A DNA stretch of 21,567 nt from Salegentibacter sp. (lineage in GTDB: Bacteria; Bacteroidota; Bacteroidia; Flavobacteriales; Flavobacteriaceae), in NCBI GenBank assembly GCA_024635815.1, contig JAGXIG010000005.1, positions 1 to 21,567 on the forward strand, in the 5' to 3' direction. The notes under the pieces were generated by a model. That model saw only the letters and a program-made list of their open reading frames with translations, made no database searches and was not told the DNA's origin. Position numbers and translations under genes: made by a program. Positions within the stretch are counted from its first letter, which is position 1. Every line of letters begins with the position of its first letter. Shown here in pieces: positions 1 to 7,839 of the stretch.

Positions 1-181
1 GATAGAAATAAAAGGCTGGAAAAAGAAAAAAGTAGATCTCGTACTTTTTGACCTAAGACATGTAAACGAAGCCCTGGTAAACCACGAAGCTGAAAAGGTT
101 CACGGTATTATAGGGGCCGATCTTTTAAGAAAAGGAAAAGCAGTCATAGACTACAAAGCACCAGCACTTTATTTAAAATAG
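1..181 (+). CDS. retropepsin-like aspartic protease family protein, C-terminal end (partial)
   Basis: The frame is open from the window edge (first complete codon at 2) to the TAG at 179-181, giving the last 59 residues of a protein that starts outside the window. The segment GIIGADLLRKGKAVIDY resembles the C-terminal strand of retropepsin-like (clan AA) aspartic proteases, where a hydrophobic-hydrophobic-Gly-x-Asp motif follows the second half of the fold. The catalytic Asp-Thr/Ser-Gly would lie upstream and cannot be seen, so activity cannot be judged. The protein ends in a hydrophobic stretch and Lys. The family assignment rests on this one motif and on resemblance to short flavobacterial proteins of this type. 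Confidence 0.55.
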   Translation, partial: IEIKGWKKKKVDLVLFDLRHVNEALVNHEAEKVHGIIGADLLRKGKAVIDYKAPALYLK

Positions 182-189
182 CATATTAA

Positions 190-207
190 AAGGGGAAATA
201 TCCCCTT
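190..207 (+). terminator. hairpin just after the retropepsin-like gene
   Basis: A six-base-pair stem, AAGGGG (190-195) with CCCCTT (202-207) around a six-base loop, lies eight bases after the stop codon at 181. There is no uridine run after it, so it is a weak candidate terminator or 3'-end stabiliser. Its 3' arm overlaps the TTG of the promoter proposed at 206-236. Confidence 0.35.
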
Positions 208-236
208 GATTCAAGGACTGATGTTACTTAAGTTTG
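206..236 (+). promoter_or_regulatory. Bacteroidota-type promoter (TTG, 20-base spacer, TAAGTTTG)
   Basis: TTG at 206-208 and TAAGTTTG at 229-236 are separated by 20 bases, matching the Bacteroidota sigma pattern TTG-N(17-23)-TAnnTTTG. Transcription would start near 243, thirteen or so bases before the ATG of the small frame at 256. There is no other gene on this strand before the terminator at 386-416. Confidence 0.45.
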
Positions 237-255
237 ATGAAATTAATGTTAGACC

Positions 256-366
256 ATGTCACTTGTGTCCAAAGATAAACTTCGCAATAATCTTATTTAT
301 TTTCTCTTAGGTATTTTTATTGTTTGTGTTTTGTTTTTGAACATACTCAGTTTGTTTTTATTTTAA
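256..366 (+). CDS. possible 36-residue single-span membrane protein
   Basis: ATG at 256 opens a 36-codon frame ending in TAA at 364-366. It has a short polar N-terminus with basic residues (KDKLRNN at about 6-12), followed by an almost unbroken hydrophobic segment from about residue 13 to 36 that could form one membrane helix. The frame sits between a good promoter match (206-236) and a strong terminator (386-416), so it would be a complete small transcription unit. No ribosome binding site is evident, which is normal for this phylum. Caution: U-rich non-coding DNA easily gives hydrophobic frames, and the unit could equally be a small RNA gene. I do not recognise a family. Confidence 0.3.
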   Translation: MSLVSKDKLRNNLIYFLLGIFIVCVLFLNILSLFLF

Positions 367-385
367 TTTGTTATTTGTGGTATCT

Positions 386-416
386 AAAAAAAGGCAGCCG
401 ATTGGCTGCCTTTTTT
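386..416. terminator. strong bidirectional intrinsic terminator
   Basis: A perfect GC-rich stem, GGCAGCC (393-399) with GGCTGCC (404-410) and loop GATT, is extended by A7 (386-392) opposite T6 (411-416). The A and T tracts give a uridine run on both strands, so it can end the plus-strand transcript from 206 and the minus-strand sucA-odhB transcript whose last codon is at 440. Confidence 0.85.
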
Positions 417-439
417 GCGTCTATAAATCAGCGAGTTAT

Positions 440-1714
440 TTAAAGCTCAAGCGCTCTTTTAACGTCATTATCCATCAATAATTCTTCCGGATTTTCTATG
501 GCTTCTTTAATAGCTACAAGGAAACCAACAGATTCTTTACCGTCAATAATCCTGTGATCGTAAGAAAGCGCCACATACATTATTGGACGAATTTCTACGT
601 GACCATCTATAGCCACCGGACGCTCTACAATGTTGTGCATTCCTAAAATCGCACTTTGCGGAGGGTTAATGATTGGTGTAGAAAGCATAGAACCAAATAC
701 ACCACCATTAGTAATTGTAAATGTACCACCAGTCATTTCGTCTACAGTGATTTTCCCGTCACGGGCTTTTGTGGCCAGACGTTTTACCTCATCTTCTACT
801 CCTCTAAAACTAAGATTTTCAGCATTTCTAATTACCGGAACCATTAAACCTTTTGGTCCTGAAACCGCAATACTAATATCTTTATAATCGAAACTAATCT
901 GGTGATCGCCATCTATCATAGAATTCACGCCAGGAAATTGCTCCAGTGCGCGCACTACAGCAAGGGTAAAGAAAGACATAAAGCCTAAACTTACGCCGTG
1001 CTTGTCTTTGAATTCCTCTTTGTATTTTTTTCTTAAGTTGAAAATAGGCTGCATATCTACTTCATTAAAAGTAGTAAGCATCGCGGTATCATTTTTAACT
1101 GAAACCAATCTAGAAGCTACTTTTCTACGAAGCATAGACATTTTCTTCTTAGATTCTCCGCGTTTTCCTTTACCCGGACTTCCCATAGAAGCTTTAGCCT
1201 GTACCGCATCATCTTTAGTAATCCGGCCATCTTTTCCGCTTCCCTCTACATCTTTGGCATCAACACCTTTTTCATCAAGGATCTTCTTTGCTGCCGGAGA
1301 CGGGCTACCTTTTGCGTGAGAATCCTGTTTTTGGGAAGGTGTAGAAGATTTAGAAGGTTCCTGGGTCTTAGCATCAGCCTTGTCCTTATCTTCTTTCTCC
1401 TTTTTATCTGAAGATTCATCTTTAGACTCTTCCTTGTCTTTAGATTCTTTTTTATCATCACCTCCACCCGGCTTTTCAGCTTCGGTATCGATAAGACAAA
1501 CCACTTCGCCCACAGCCACAGCATCGCCTTCTTCCGCCTTAAGCGTAATAATTCCGCTGGCTTCAGCCGGAAGTTCTAAGGTAGCTTTATCACTATCTAC
1601 TTCGGCTATTGGCTGATCTTTTTCTACGTAGTCGCCGTCTTCAACTAACCACTCGGCTATTTCAACTTCGGTTATAGATTCTCCCGGAGAAGGAACTTTC
1701 ATTTCTAAGGCCAT
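440..1714 (-). CDS. odhB: dihydrolipoyllysine succinyltransferase, E2 of 2-oxoglutarate dehydrogenase
   Basis: This is the E2 core of the 2-oxoglutarate dehydrogenase complex. It takes the succinyl group from E1 on a lipoyl arm and passes it to CoA in the TCA cycle. The 424 residues show, in order: a lipoyl domain (1-77) with the lipoylated lysine K43 in DSDKA; a long charged linker (about 79-136) of Lys, Asp, Glu and Ser; a peripheral subunit-binding domain (about 137-175) that holds E1 or E3; and the acyltransferase domain (about 193-424) with catalytic H387 and D391 in DHRIIDG. The length is normal. The gene follows sucA by 64 bases on the same strand, so the two are probably one operon. 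The linker is unusual because E2 linkers are commonly Ala/Pro-rich. The succinyl specificity is supported by the neighbouring sucA. Confidence 0.95.
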   Translation of the reverse strand: MALEMKVPSPGESITEVEIAEWLVEDGDYVEKDQPIAEVDSDKATLELPAEASGIITLKAEEGDAVAVGEVVCLIDTEAEKPGGGDDKKESKDKEESKDESSDKKEKEDKDKADAKTQEPSKSSTPSQKQDSHAKGSPSPAAKKILDEKGVDAKDVEGSGKDGRITKDDAVQAKASMGSPGKGKRGESKKKMSMLRRKVASRLVSVKNDTAMLTTFNEVDMQPIFNLRKKYKEEFKDKHGVSLGFMSFFTLAVVRALEQFPGVNSMIDGDHQISFDYKDISIAVSGPKGLMVPVIRNAENLSFRGVEDEVKRLATKARDGKITVDEMTGGTFTITNGGVFGSMLSTPIINPPQSAILGMHNIVERPVAIDGHVEIRPIMYVALSYDHRIIDGKESVGFLVAIKEAIENPEELLMDNDVKRALEL

Positions 1715-1737
1715 GATCTTTGTTTTTATTTTTTATT

Positions 1738-1763
1738 GTCATTTCCGCAAAGGCGGAAATCTT
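1738..1763. repeat. short palindrome between sucA and odhB
   Basis: ATTTCCGC (1741-1748) and GCGGAAAT (1753-1760) form a perfect eight-base-pair stem with loop AAAG, flanked by GTC on the left and CTT on the right. It fills much of the 64-base gap between the sucA stop and the odhB start. Its form resembles the dispersed GTCATTyCnGC...GCnGrAATC palindromes seen in many Bacteroidota genomes; only one copy is in this window. In the transcript it would lie about 27 bases before the odhB start codon and could affect mRNA processing or the E1:E2 ratio. Confidence 0.6.
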
Positions 1764-1778
1764 TAATTCTATATTAAT

Positions 1779-4547
1779 TTATTCTTCTAAATTCTTGTCA
1801 AAAACGCATGCAATCACTTTTTCGTGACGCTTTTTAAATCTTACAGAACTTCCGGCAGCCGGAGAACCATAGAACTTTCTGCTACAAACTCTAAAGTTTT
1901 TAGCCTCATCAAAATGAAGCAACATATGCCCGTAAGCCCCCATATTTCTTGGTTCTTCCTGAGCCCAAACTACATCGTCTGCATTCTTGTATTTCTTGAT
2001 CGCTTTCTTCATTTTTTCTATAGGCAGCGGGAACAATTGCTCTACACGTACCAGGGCTACATCATCACGATCATTTTCTTCTTTATATTCCAATAGATCG
2101 TAATAAAATTTACCTGTACAGAATACCAGGGATTTTACATCCTTAGCTTTCGCCTTCGGATCATCAAATAGCGGTTGAAAACTTCCTTCAGCGAATTCTT
2201 CTTTAGTTGAAATCACTTTTGAATGTCTTAGCAAACTTTTTGGTGTAAAAATCACCAAAGGTTTTCTAAAACCGACTTTCATCTGCCTGCGTAAGATATG
2301 AAACATATTGGCCGGTGTAGTAACATCTGCCACATACATATTATCTTTAGCACAAAGCTGAAGAAAACGCTCCATTCTGGCTGATGAATGTTCTGCACCC
2401 TGACCTTCGTACCCATGTGGTAAGAAAAGCACCAATCCGTTTTGTAATTTCCACTTATCTTCTGCAGCAGAGATATACTGATCTATCATTATTTGAGCAC
2501 CATTTACGAAATCCCCAAACTGGGCCTCCCAAATGACCAAGGTTTTAGGGCTCGCCATTGCATAGCCATAATCAAACCCCATTACACCGTACTCGGAAAG
2601 CGGGGAGTTATACACAAAGAAATCGCCATCCCTACCTTCTATATTATTATGAAGAATAATTTCTTCCTCACTATCTTCGACTTTTACTATCGCGTGACGG
2701 TGGGAAAAAGTACCTCTTTCACTATCCTGCCCACTAATTCTGATATTAAATCCTTCCTTCATTAAAGAACCATAAGCAAGATGCTCGCCCATAGCCCAAT
2801 CCAGCTTATTCTCTTCAAAATACTGTGTATGACGTAGGTCTATGATCTTTTTCACCTTACGCATAAATTTTTTGTCTTCCGGAAGTTTTGAAATAGCTTC
2901 AGCCACCTTATCAAGATCTTTTATCTTGTAGGTAGTGTCTTTTTCCTTCATCATTTCCTCTTCACGCACATTCTCAAAACCTTCCCACTCGTCTTGCATA
3001 AAAGGAGTGATCTTGGTGGTCTCTTCTTTCCTGGAGTCTTCTAAATTTTCTTCCAGATCTGCCCTATACTCTTCTTCGAGTTTAGTAAGATAATTATCGT
3101 CAATTATATTGGCCGATTTAAGCTTTTCAGCATAAATATCCATGGTATTTTTATGCTTAGCGATGGCTTTATATAACTTGGGCTGAGTAAATTTAGGTTC
3201 GTCACCTTCATTATGCCCGTATTTTCTGTAGCCTAATAAATCTATAAAAACATCACGCTTAAACTTCATTCTAAAATCCAGCGCAAATAAAATTGCGTGA
3301 ACTACGGCTTCAGCATCATCAGCATTAACGTGCAATACCGGAGAAAGGGTTACTTTTCCAACATCGGTACAATAAGTTGAGGAACGTGCATCAAGATAAT
3401 TGGTAGTAAATCCAATTTGGTTATTTACTACAATATGAATGGTCCCACCGGTTTGATAGCCTTCCAGTTGCGCCATTTGCACCAATTCGTAAACCACTCC
3501 CTGTCCTGCTATAGCAGCATCACCGTGTACAAGTATAGGAAGCACTTTCATATTATCACCATCGTAATGTCTGTCTTGCTTGGCTCTTACTATACCTTCA
3601 ACAACAGGACCTACCGCTTCAAGATGCGAAGGGTTTGGTGCGATATTTATATTAATTTCATTTCCGTTATCGGTCTGTCGGCAGGAAGTCCATCCCAGGT
3701 GATATTTAACGTCTCCGTCAAAAATATCCTGCTCGTAATCCTTTCCGTCAAATTCGCTAAAAATATCTTTAGCGCTCTTTCCGAAGATGTTAGTAAGCGT
3801 ATTTAAACGACCTCTGTGGGCCATACCCATCACGAAATCTTTTACTCCATAATCTGCAGCTTTTTCTATAAGCGCATCTAAGGCCGGGATCAAACTTTCT
3901 CCGCCTTCCAATGAAAAACGTTTTTGCCCTACATATTTTCTATGTAAGAATGATTCAAAAGAAACTGCCTGATTTAACTTTTTCAGGATTTTCTTTTTCT
4001 CATCATCACTAAAGCTGGGATGATTTTCATTCTTATTTAATTTGTCTTGAATCCACTGGATTTCTTCGGGCTTTCGGATAAACATATATTCGATACCAAT
4101 AGATTCACAATACACCTTTTCAAGATGCTTTATGATATCTCGAAGAGTGCTTGGCCCAATTCCCAGTATATCGCCGGCGTTGAATTTGGTATCCAGATCG
4201 CTTTCTTCCAGCCCAAAATTATTGATCTCTAAGGTTGGTCGGTACTTACGACGATCCCTAACCGGGTTTGTTTTAGTAAATAAATGCCCTCGGGTTCGGT
4301 AACCATCTATAAGCCTAATCACCTTAAATTCTTTTGTAACGTGTTCCGGAATTTCTCCCTCCTGAAAATCTACAGGGGCTTCTTCCATCGTTTCAGCAGA
4401 AACTCCGTTTTGTTGCATTCCAAAGTCAAAACCTTGAAAAAAAGCCCTCCAACTGGGCTCTACACTATCGGGGTACTGAAGATAATTGTCGTAAAGTTCG
4501 GCGAAGTATGCCGTATGTGCAGCATTTAAAAATGAAAATCTATCCAT
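1779..4547 (-). CDS. sucA: 2-oxoglutarate dehydrogenase E1 component
   Basis: This is the thiamine-diphosphate-dependent decarboxylase that starts the 2-oxoglutarate dehydrogenase reaction and succinylates the lipoyl arm of E2. At 922 residues it has full family length. The N-terminal segment (residues 5-40, with the WRAFFQGF motif) is the E2/E3-binding element of SucA proteins. GMAHRGRLNTL (241-251) and VKYHLG (about 280-285) carry active-site histidines. HGDAAIAGQG (341-350) through NNQIGF (375-380) is the thiamine-diphosphate/Mg motif. The transketolase-like pyrimidine domain follows (about 590-780, with HGYEGQGAEHSS at 711-722), then the C-terminal 2-oxoglutarate dehydrogenase domain. The ATG at 4547 gives the expected N-terminus. 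It is the first gene of the sucA-odhB pair. All key motifs are intact. Confidence 0.97.
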   Translation of the reverse strand: MDRFSFLNAAHTAYFAELYDNYLQYPDSVEPSWRAFFQGFDFGMQQNGVSAETMEEAPVDFQEGEIPEHVTKEFKVIRLIDGYRTRGHLFTKTNPVRDRRKYRPTLEINNFGLEESDLDTKFNAGDILGIGPSTLRDIIKHLEKVYCESIGIEYMFIRKPEEIQWIQDKLNKNENHPSFSDDEKKKILKKLNQAVSFESFLHRKYVGQKRFSLEGGESLIPALDALIEKAADYGVKDFVMGMAHRGRLNTLTNIFGKSAKDIFSEFDGKDYEQDIFDGDVKYHLGWTSCRQTDNGNEININIAPNPSHLEAVGPVVEGIVRAKQDRHYDGDNMKVLPILVHGDAAIAGQGVVYELVQMAQLEGYQTGGTIHIVVNNQIGFTTNYLDARSSTYCTDVGKVTLSPVLHVNADDAEAVVHAILFALDFRMKFKRDVFIDLLGYRKYGHNEGDEPKFTQPKLYKAIAKHKNTMDIYAEKLKSANIIDDNYLTKLEEEYRADLEENLEDSRKEETTKITPFMQDEWEGFENVREEEMMKEKDTTYKIKDLDKVAEAISKLPEDKKFMRKVKKIIDLRHTQYFEENKLDWAMGEHLAYGSLMKEGFNIRISGQDSERGTFSHRHAIVKVEDSEEEIILHNNIEGRDGDFFVYNSPLSEYGVMGFDYGYAMASPKTLVIWEAQFGDFVNGAQIMIDQYISAAEDKWKLQNGLVLFLPHGYEGQGAEHSSARMERFLQLCAKDNMYVADVTTPANMFHILRRQMKVGFRKPLVIFTPKSLLRHSKVISTKEEFAEGSFQPLFDDPKAKAKDVKSLVFCTGKFYYDLLEYKEENDRDDVALVRVEQLFPLPIEKMKKAIKKYKNADDVVWAQEEPRNMGAYGHMLLHFDEAKNFRVCSRKFYGSPAAGSSVRFKKRHEKVIACVFDKNLEE

Positions 4548-4585
4548 AAGATGAAACTAATGTTTCTTTTTAGTGTAAAACACAG

Positions 4586-4593
4586 CAAAAATA
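4586..4593 (-). promoter_or_regulatory. candidate -7 element for sucA-odhB
   Basis: Read on the minus strand this is TATTTTTG, a match to TAnnTTTG, 38 bases before the sucA ATG. No TTG is found at the usual spacing (the nearest is 26 bases upstream), so the -33 element is weak. The 216-base gap from 4548 to 4763 otherwise holds no gene I can support. Confidence 0.4.
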
Positions 4594-4763
4594 CAATTTT
4601 TAGAAAAAATAGCCTGCAGCAAACTATATTTTTATCTTATGAATTATAAGAAGTTTAACATAGTAAAAACTTCAGGATATCCACGAAACTGGGTATTAAT
4701 TGAAAATATACAAGGTGTAACCACCTAAATATTAAGAATTTCTCAATTTAGGCTTTGTCGGTT

Positions 4764-5738
4764 TTAGACCGTGCGATTCATAAGCATTTCACCAAACTGT
4801 CGTAGGGGGCGTTTTTTCTCTTCAGAAATCTCAATTTTATCGAGAACCTCAAAGGCTTTGTTGGTATATTTTTCTATCTCTTCTTTGGTAAGCGCTGCGG
4901 CACCACTACTTTCAAAAATATTTTTTACCGCTTCAATTTTACCTGAAGTTTCCGCAGGATCAATAGTGTATAAATGCTCAAGTTGTTGCGCTTCGCTTTT
5001 TCCTGAAGTCAGCAAAGACTTTAAATAGAGAAAGGTTTTTTTATTTTCAATGATATCGCCGCCAGGTTGTTTCCCAAACGTTTCAGGATCTCCAAAAGCA
5101 TCAAGATAATCGTCCTGAAGCTGAAAAGCAATCCCTAACAAGCGTCCAAATTCATAAACAGCTTCCTTGCATTGTATAGAAGTATTTGCCACGATCGCAC
5201 CCATTTGTAAAGAAGCACCTACAAGTACGGCGGTTTTGTATTCTATCATTTTTAAATAATCTTCGATAGCTACATCATCGCGGGTTTCAAAATCTATATC
5301 ATACTGTTGCCCTTCACAAACCTGAATGGCCGTTTTGGTAAATAATCGCGCTAGTTCTCTAAAAGTATCACCTTCATAATTTTCAAAAAGCTGATATGCA
5401 TTTATCAACATTGCATCTCCAGATAGAATCCCCGTGTTGATATCCCAGCGTTCATGAACAGTTTCCTGGCCGCGGCGCAAAGGCGCATCGTCCATAATAT
5501 CATCGTGAACCAGGGAAAAATTATGAAATATCTCAATAGCAAGGGCAGCATCTAAAGCTTTTCTATAATCGGCTTCAAAAATATCAGTAGCCATAAGCAC
5601 TAAAACAGGCCTTAGACGTTTTCCGCCAAGACTAAGAATATACTTCATAGGTTCATAAAGATTCTCAGGTTCTTTTACCTGCACTTTAAGATCTAAATAC
5701 TCCTGAAAAGCGTCCCTGTATTGAGAAATGGACTTCAT
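4764..5738 (-). CDS. short-chain polyprenyl diphosphate synthase (all-trans)
   Basis: The enzyme condenses isopentenyl diphosphate with allylic diphosphates to make farnesyl or geranylgeranyl diphosphate, feeding quinone, carotenoid and undecaprenyl synthesis. The 324 residues carry both aspartate-rich Mg-binding motifs: DDIMD at 79-83 followed by LRRG, and DDYLD at 209-213 followed by GKQPGGD. GGKRLRP (38-44) binds isopentenyl diphosphate. Phe74, five residues before the first Asp, is the position that limits chain length, so the product is probably C15-C20 rather than a long quinone side chain. The first motif lacks the two-residue insertion of IspA-type bacterial farnesyl diphosphate synthases. 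It lies upstream of sucA on the same strand with a 216-base gap, so co-transcription is uncertain. No gene symbol is assigned because product length cannot be fixed from sequence. Confidence 0.9.
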   Translation of the reverse strand: MKSISQYRDAFQEYLDLKVQVKEPENLYEPMKYILSLGGKRLRPVLVLMATDIFEADYRKALDAALAIEIFHNFSLVHDDIMDDAPLRRGQETVHERWDINTGILSGDAMLINAYQLFENYEGDTFRELARLFTKTAIQVCEGQQYDIDFETRDDVAIEDYLKMIEYKTAVLVGASLQMGAIVANTSIQCKEAVYEFGRLLGIAFQLQDDYLDAFGDPETFGKQPGGDIIENKKTFLYLKSLLTSGKSEAQQLEHLYTIDPAETSGKIEAVKNIFESSGAAALTKEEIEKYTNKAFEVLDKIEISEEKKRPLRQFGEMLMNRTV

Positions 5739-5827
5739 ACCAAAAAATTTTCCGGCTAAAATACATAATTGAAAGTACTTGAAATTCTATAAGGAAGTTA
5801 AATTACTAAAAACTAAGGAAACTTTTG

Positions 5828-5858
5828 TTGTTTTATAAGTTTCCAGATTGTAATTTTG
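5828..5858 (+). promoter_or_regulatory. promoter of the TetR-RND efflux operon
   Basis: TTG (5828-5830) and TAATTTTG (5851-5858) are 20 bases apart, a very good match to the Bacteroidota promoter pattern. Transcription would start near 5864-5866. The element overlaps the possible TTG start codon at 5856, which argues for the GTG at 5877 as the real start of the regulator. The gap to the divergent polyprenyl synthase (start 5738) would hold any operator; I see no clear palindrome. Confidence 0.6.
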
Positions 5859-5876
5859 CACGAAATTACAGAAATA

Positions 5877-6494
5877 GTGAAAGAAGATATTCTAAAAAAT
5901 GCCGCAGACCTTTTTTTAAATCTCGGCTTTAAAAGTGTAACTATGGATGACATTGCACAACAAATGGCAATATCAAAGAAGACCATTTATGCGCACTTTA
6001 GCACTAAATCAAAATTGGTTAAAGCTACGGTAGATTACCTTATAAAAGAGATAGATCTTGGCATAGCCATACTTAGCTCGAGGAAACTTAATCCCATTGT
6101 AGAGACTTATGAGATGAAGAAATATGCAATGCAGATGCTGAAGAACGAAAAGAGTTCTCCGCAATTTCAGCTAAAGAAATATTATCCCGAAGTGTACTAT
6201 CCTCTACAGGAAAGACAATTTGAAATCGTACAACGTATTGTAATAGAAAACCTGGAGAGAGGCATTACAACCGGGCATTACAAAGGAGACATCCCCATTT
6301 CTTTTGTCAGCCGAATTTATTTCGTAGGAATGCTAGGCATAAAGGATAAAGACCTTTTCCCCGAAGACGAGTACAGTAACGCAAAACTGATGGATTACTT
6401 TCTAAGATACCACCTCAGCTCTATTTGCACTGAAAAAGGATTAAAAACACTGGATGAATTATTAGAATCTAACAAACAAGCAAATGAAATTTAG
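5877..6494 (+). CDS. TetR/AcrR-family transcriptional regulator
   Basis: This is a probable ligand-responsive repressor of the efflux operon it heads. Starting at GTG 5877 it is 205 residues. The N-terminal TetR helix-turn-helix reads NLGFKSVTMDDIAQQM then ISKKTIYAHFSTKSKLV, which is the typical family signature. The rest is an all-helical ligand-binding and dimerisation domain with no recognisable motif. A longer reading from TTG 5856 is open, but that TTG is the end of the promoter -7 element (5851-5858), and the shorter protein MKEDILKNAADLF begins like a normal family member. It overlaps tolC by 11 bases, so it is co-transcribed with the pump and probably autoregulated. Ligand unknown. 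Confidence 0.9.
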   Translation: MKEDILKNAADLFLNLGFKSVTMDDIAQQMAISKKTIYAHFSTKSKLVKATVDYLIKEIDLGIAILSSRKLNPIVETYEMKKYAMQMLKNEKSSPQFQLKKYYPEVYYPLQERQFEIVQRIVIENLERGITTGHYKGDIPISFVSRIYFVGMLGIKDKDLFPEDEYSNAKLMDYFLRYHLSSICTEKGLKTLDELLESNKQANEI

Positions 6495-7839
6495 ATACCT
6501 GTTAATTTTACTGATTTCGTTAAGCAGTATAGCCCAGGAAACTCCAGAAAACTATAGTTTTTCAATGGAAGAAGCTATAAAATATGGCCTGGAGAACAAC
6601 TACTCCTCAGTAAACGCGCAAAAAGACATTCAAATTGCGCTTAAGCAAAAATGGGAGATTATCTCACAGGGACTACCCCAGGTTGGTGCTACGGGAGATT
6701 ACCAAAACAATTTAAAATTACCCGTTCAGTTACTTCCGGCAGAAATTGCAGGAGGTGAACCAGGTGAATTTATCCCGGTTACTTTTGGCACAAAACATAA
6801 TGTAAATGCCACAGCAACCTGGAACCAATTAATTTTTGACGGTTCCTACATAGTAGGTATCCAGTCAGCTAAAACCTTGCTTCAAATTTCTGAAAACGCA
6901 AAGACAAAAACCGATCTTGAAATAAAGAAAGCCGTGATTAATGCCTACGGAAATGTTTTACTGGCGGAAGAGAACGTTGCCATTCTTCAGAAAAATGTTG
7001 AGAACGTTCAGAAAAATTATGATGAAACCAATGAGATCTATAAAAATGGGCTCGCTGAACAGGAAGATGTAGAACAGCTCGAGATAACGCTTCTCAACTT
7101 AAAAAACAATTTAAGCCGAAGCCAGCGCATGAAGGATATTGCCTACGAAATGTTTAACCTCACCTTGGGAATTCCGGTAGAAATACCTGTTAACCTAACC
7201 GAAGAACTTGATAATCTGGCGATGCAATATTTTGATTTAGAACTTTTGCAGGAAGAAATTCCTATAGAAGAAAATATAGATTACCGTATTGCAGCAAACA
7301 CCGCAGAATCGCGCGAAATTCAAGTAAAGCTTGAAAAGTCTAAAGCACTACCCTCTTTAAGCGGATTCCTGAATTATGGAGTTCAGGGTTTCAGCCAGGA
7401 ATTCACTTTTTTCGATAATAACCAGGAATATTTCACTCAATCTATGTTAGGTGTGAGTTTAAACATTCCCATTTTCAGCAGTGGTATGCGAAACTCCAGA
7501 ACACAACAAAAGCAAATTGCATACGAACAGGCAATGGTAGAACTGGAACAAACCGAAAATGAGGTAAAACGCCAAATCAATTCAGCTAAAAGCGACTATG
7601 AATTTAGCCTTGAAAATTACCAGGCCCAAAAGAAAAACCTGGAGCTTGCCGAAAGGATAGAAAACAAAAACCAAATCAAATTTTTTGAAGGAATTGCCAG
7701 CAGTTTTGAGCTTAGCGAAGCCCAGCGCCAGCTTTACCAGGCGCAACAAGATTTTTTACAATCTATGCTGAATGTAATTACCGCCAAGGTAGAATTGGAA
7801 AACCTGTTGGATACCAGAAAATATAACAATGAAGATTAA
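6484..7839 (+). CDS. TolC-family outer membrane efflux protein
   Basis: This is the outer-membrane channel of a tripartite RND pump. The 451 residues begin with a signal peptide ending SSIAQ (predicted cut after A17, leaving Gln at +1). The mature protein has the two repeated halves of the OEP family: long helical hairpins (about 120-215 and 325-440) rich in Gln, Glu and Asn, separated by predicted outer-membrane strands (about 60-115 and 285-325). FSMEEAIKYGLENN (about 26-39) is the usual start of the first OEP repeat. The ATG overlaps the end of the TetR gene by 11 bases, and its own end overlaps the next gene by 11 bases, so translation is probably coupled. Substrate cannot be told from sequence. 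Confidence 0.93.
   Translation: MKFRYLLILLISLSSIAQETPENYSFSMEEAIKYGLENNYSSVNAQKDIQIALKQKWEIISQGLPQVGATGDYQNNLKLPVQLLPAEIAGGEPGEFIPVTFGTKHNVNATATWNQLIFDGSYIVGIQSAKTLLQISENAKTKTDLEIKKAVINAYGNVLLAEENVAILQKNVENVQKNYDETNEIYKNGLAEQEDVEQLEITLLNLKNNLSRSQRMKDIAYEMFNLTLGIPVEIPVNLTEELDNLAMQYFDLELLQEEIPIEENIDYRIAANTAESREIQVKLEKSKALPSLSGFLNYGVQGFSQEFTFFDNNQEYFTQSMLGVSLNIPIFSSGMRNSRTQQKQIAYEQAMVELEQTENEVKRQINSAKSDYEFSLENYQAQKKNLELAERIENKNQIKFFEGIASSFELSEAQRQLYQAQQDFLQSMLNVITAKVELENLLDTRKYNNED

Noticed and set aside
270..277. Minus-strand TATCTTTG (complement of CAAAGATA) inside the small frame at 256-366
   Set aside because: It matches the -7 octamer, but no TTG lies at the right spacing and no minus-strand gene starts below it in the window.
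1002..1319. Long open frames antisense to odhB, sucA and the RND gene (for example 1002-1319, 3417-3806, 10793-11125)
   Set aside because: They lie opposite well-supported genes, have compositions dictated by those genes and show no domain, promoter or start signal of their own.
4639..4728. A 29-codon plus-strand frame (ATG 4639 to TAA 4726-4728) in the gap between sucA and the polyprenyl synthase gene
   Set aside because: The peptide looks reasonably protein-like (SGYPRNWVLIEN), but there is no good promoter match, no terminator with a T tract and no recognised family. It is too short to support without conservation data.
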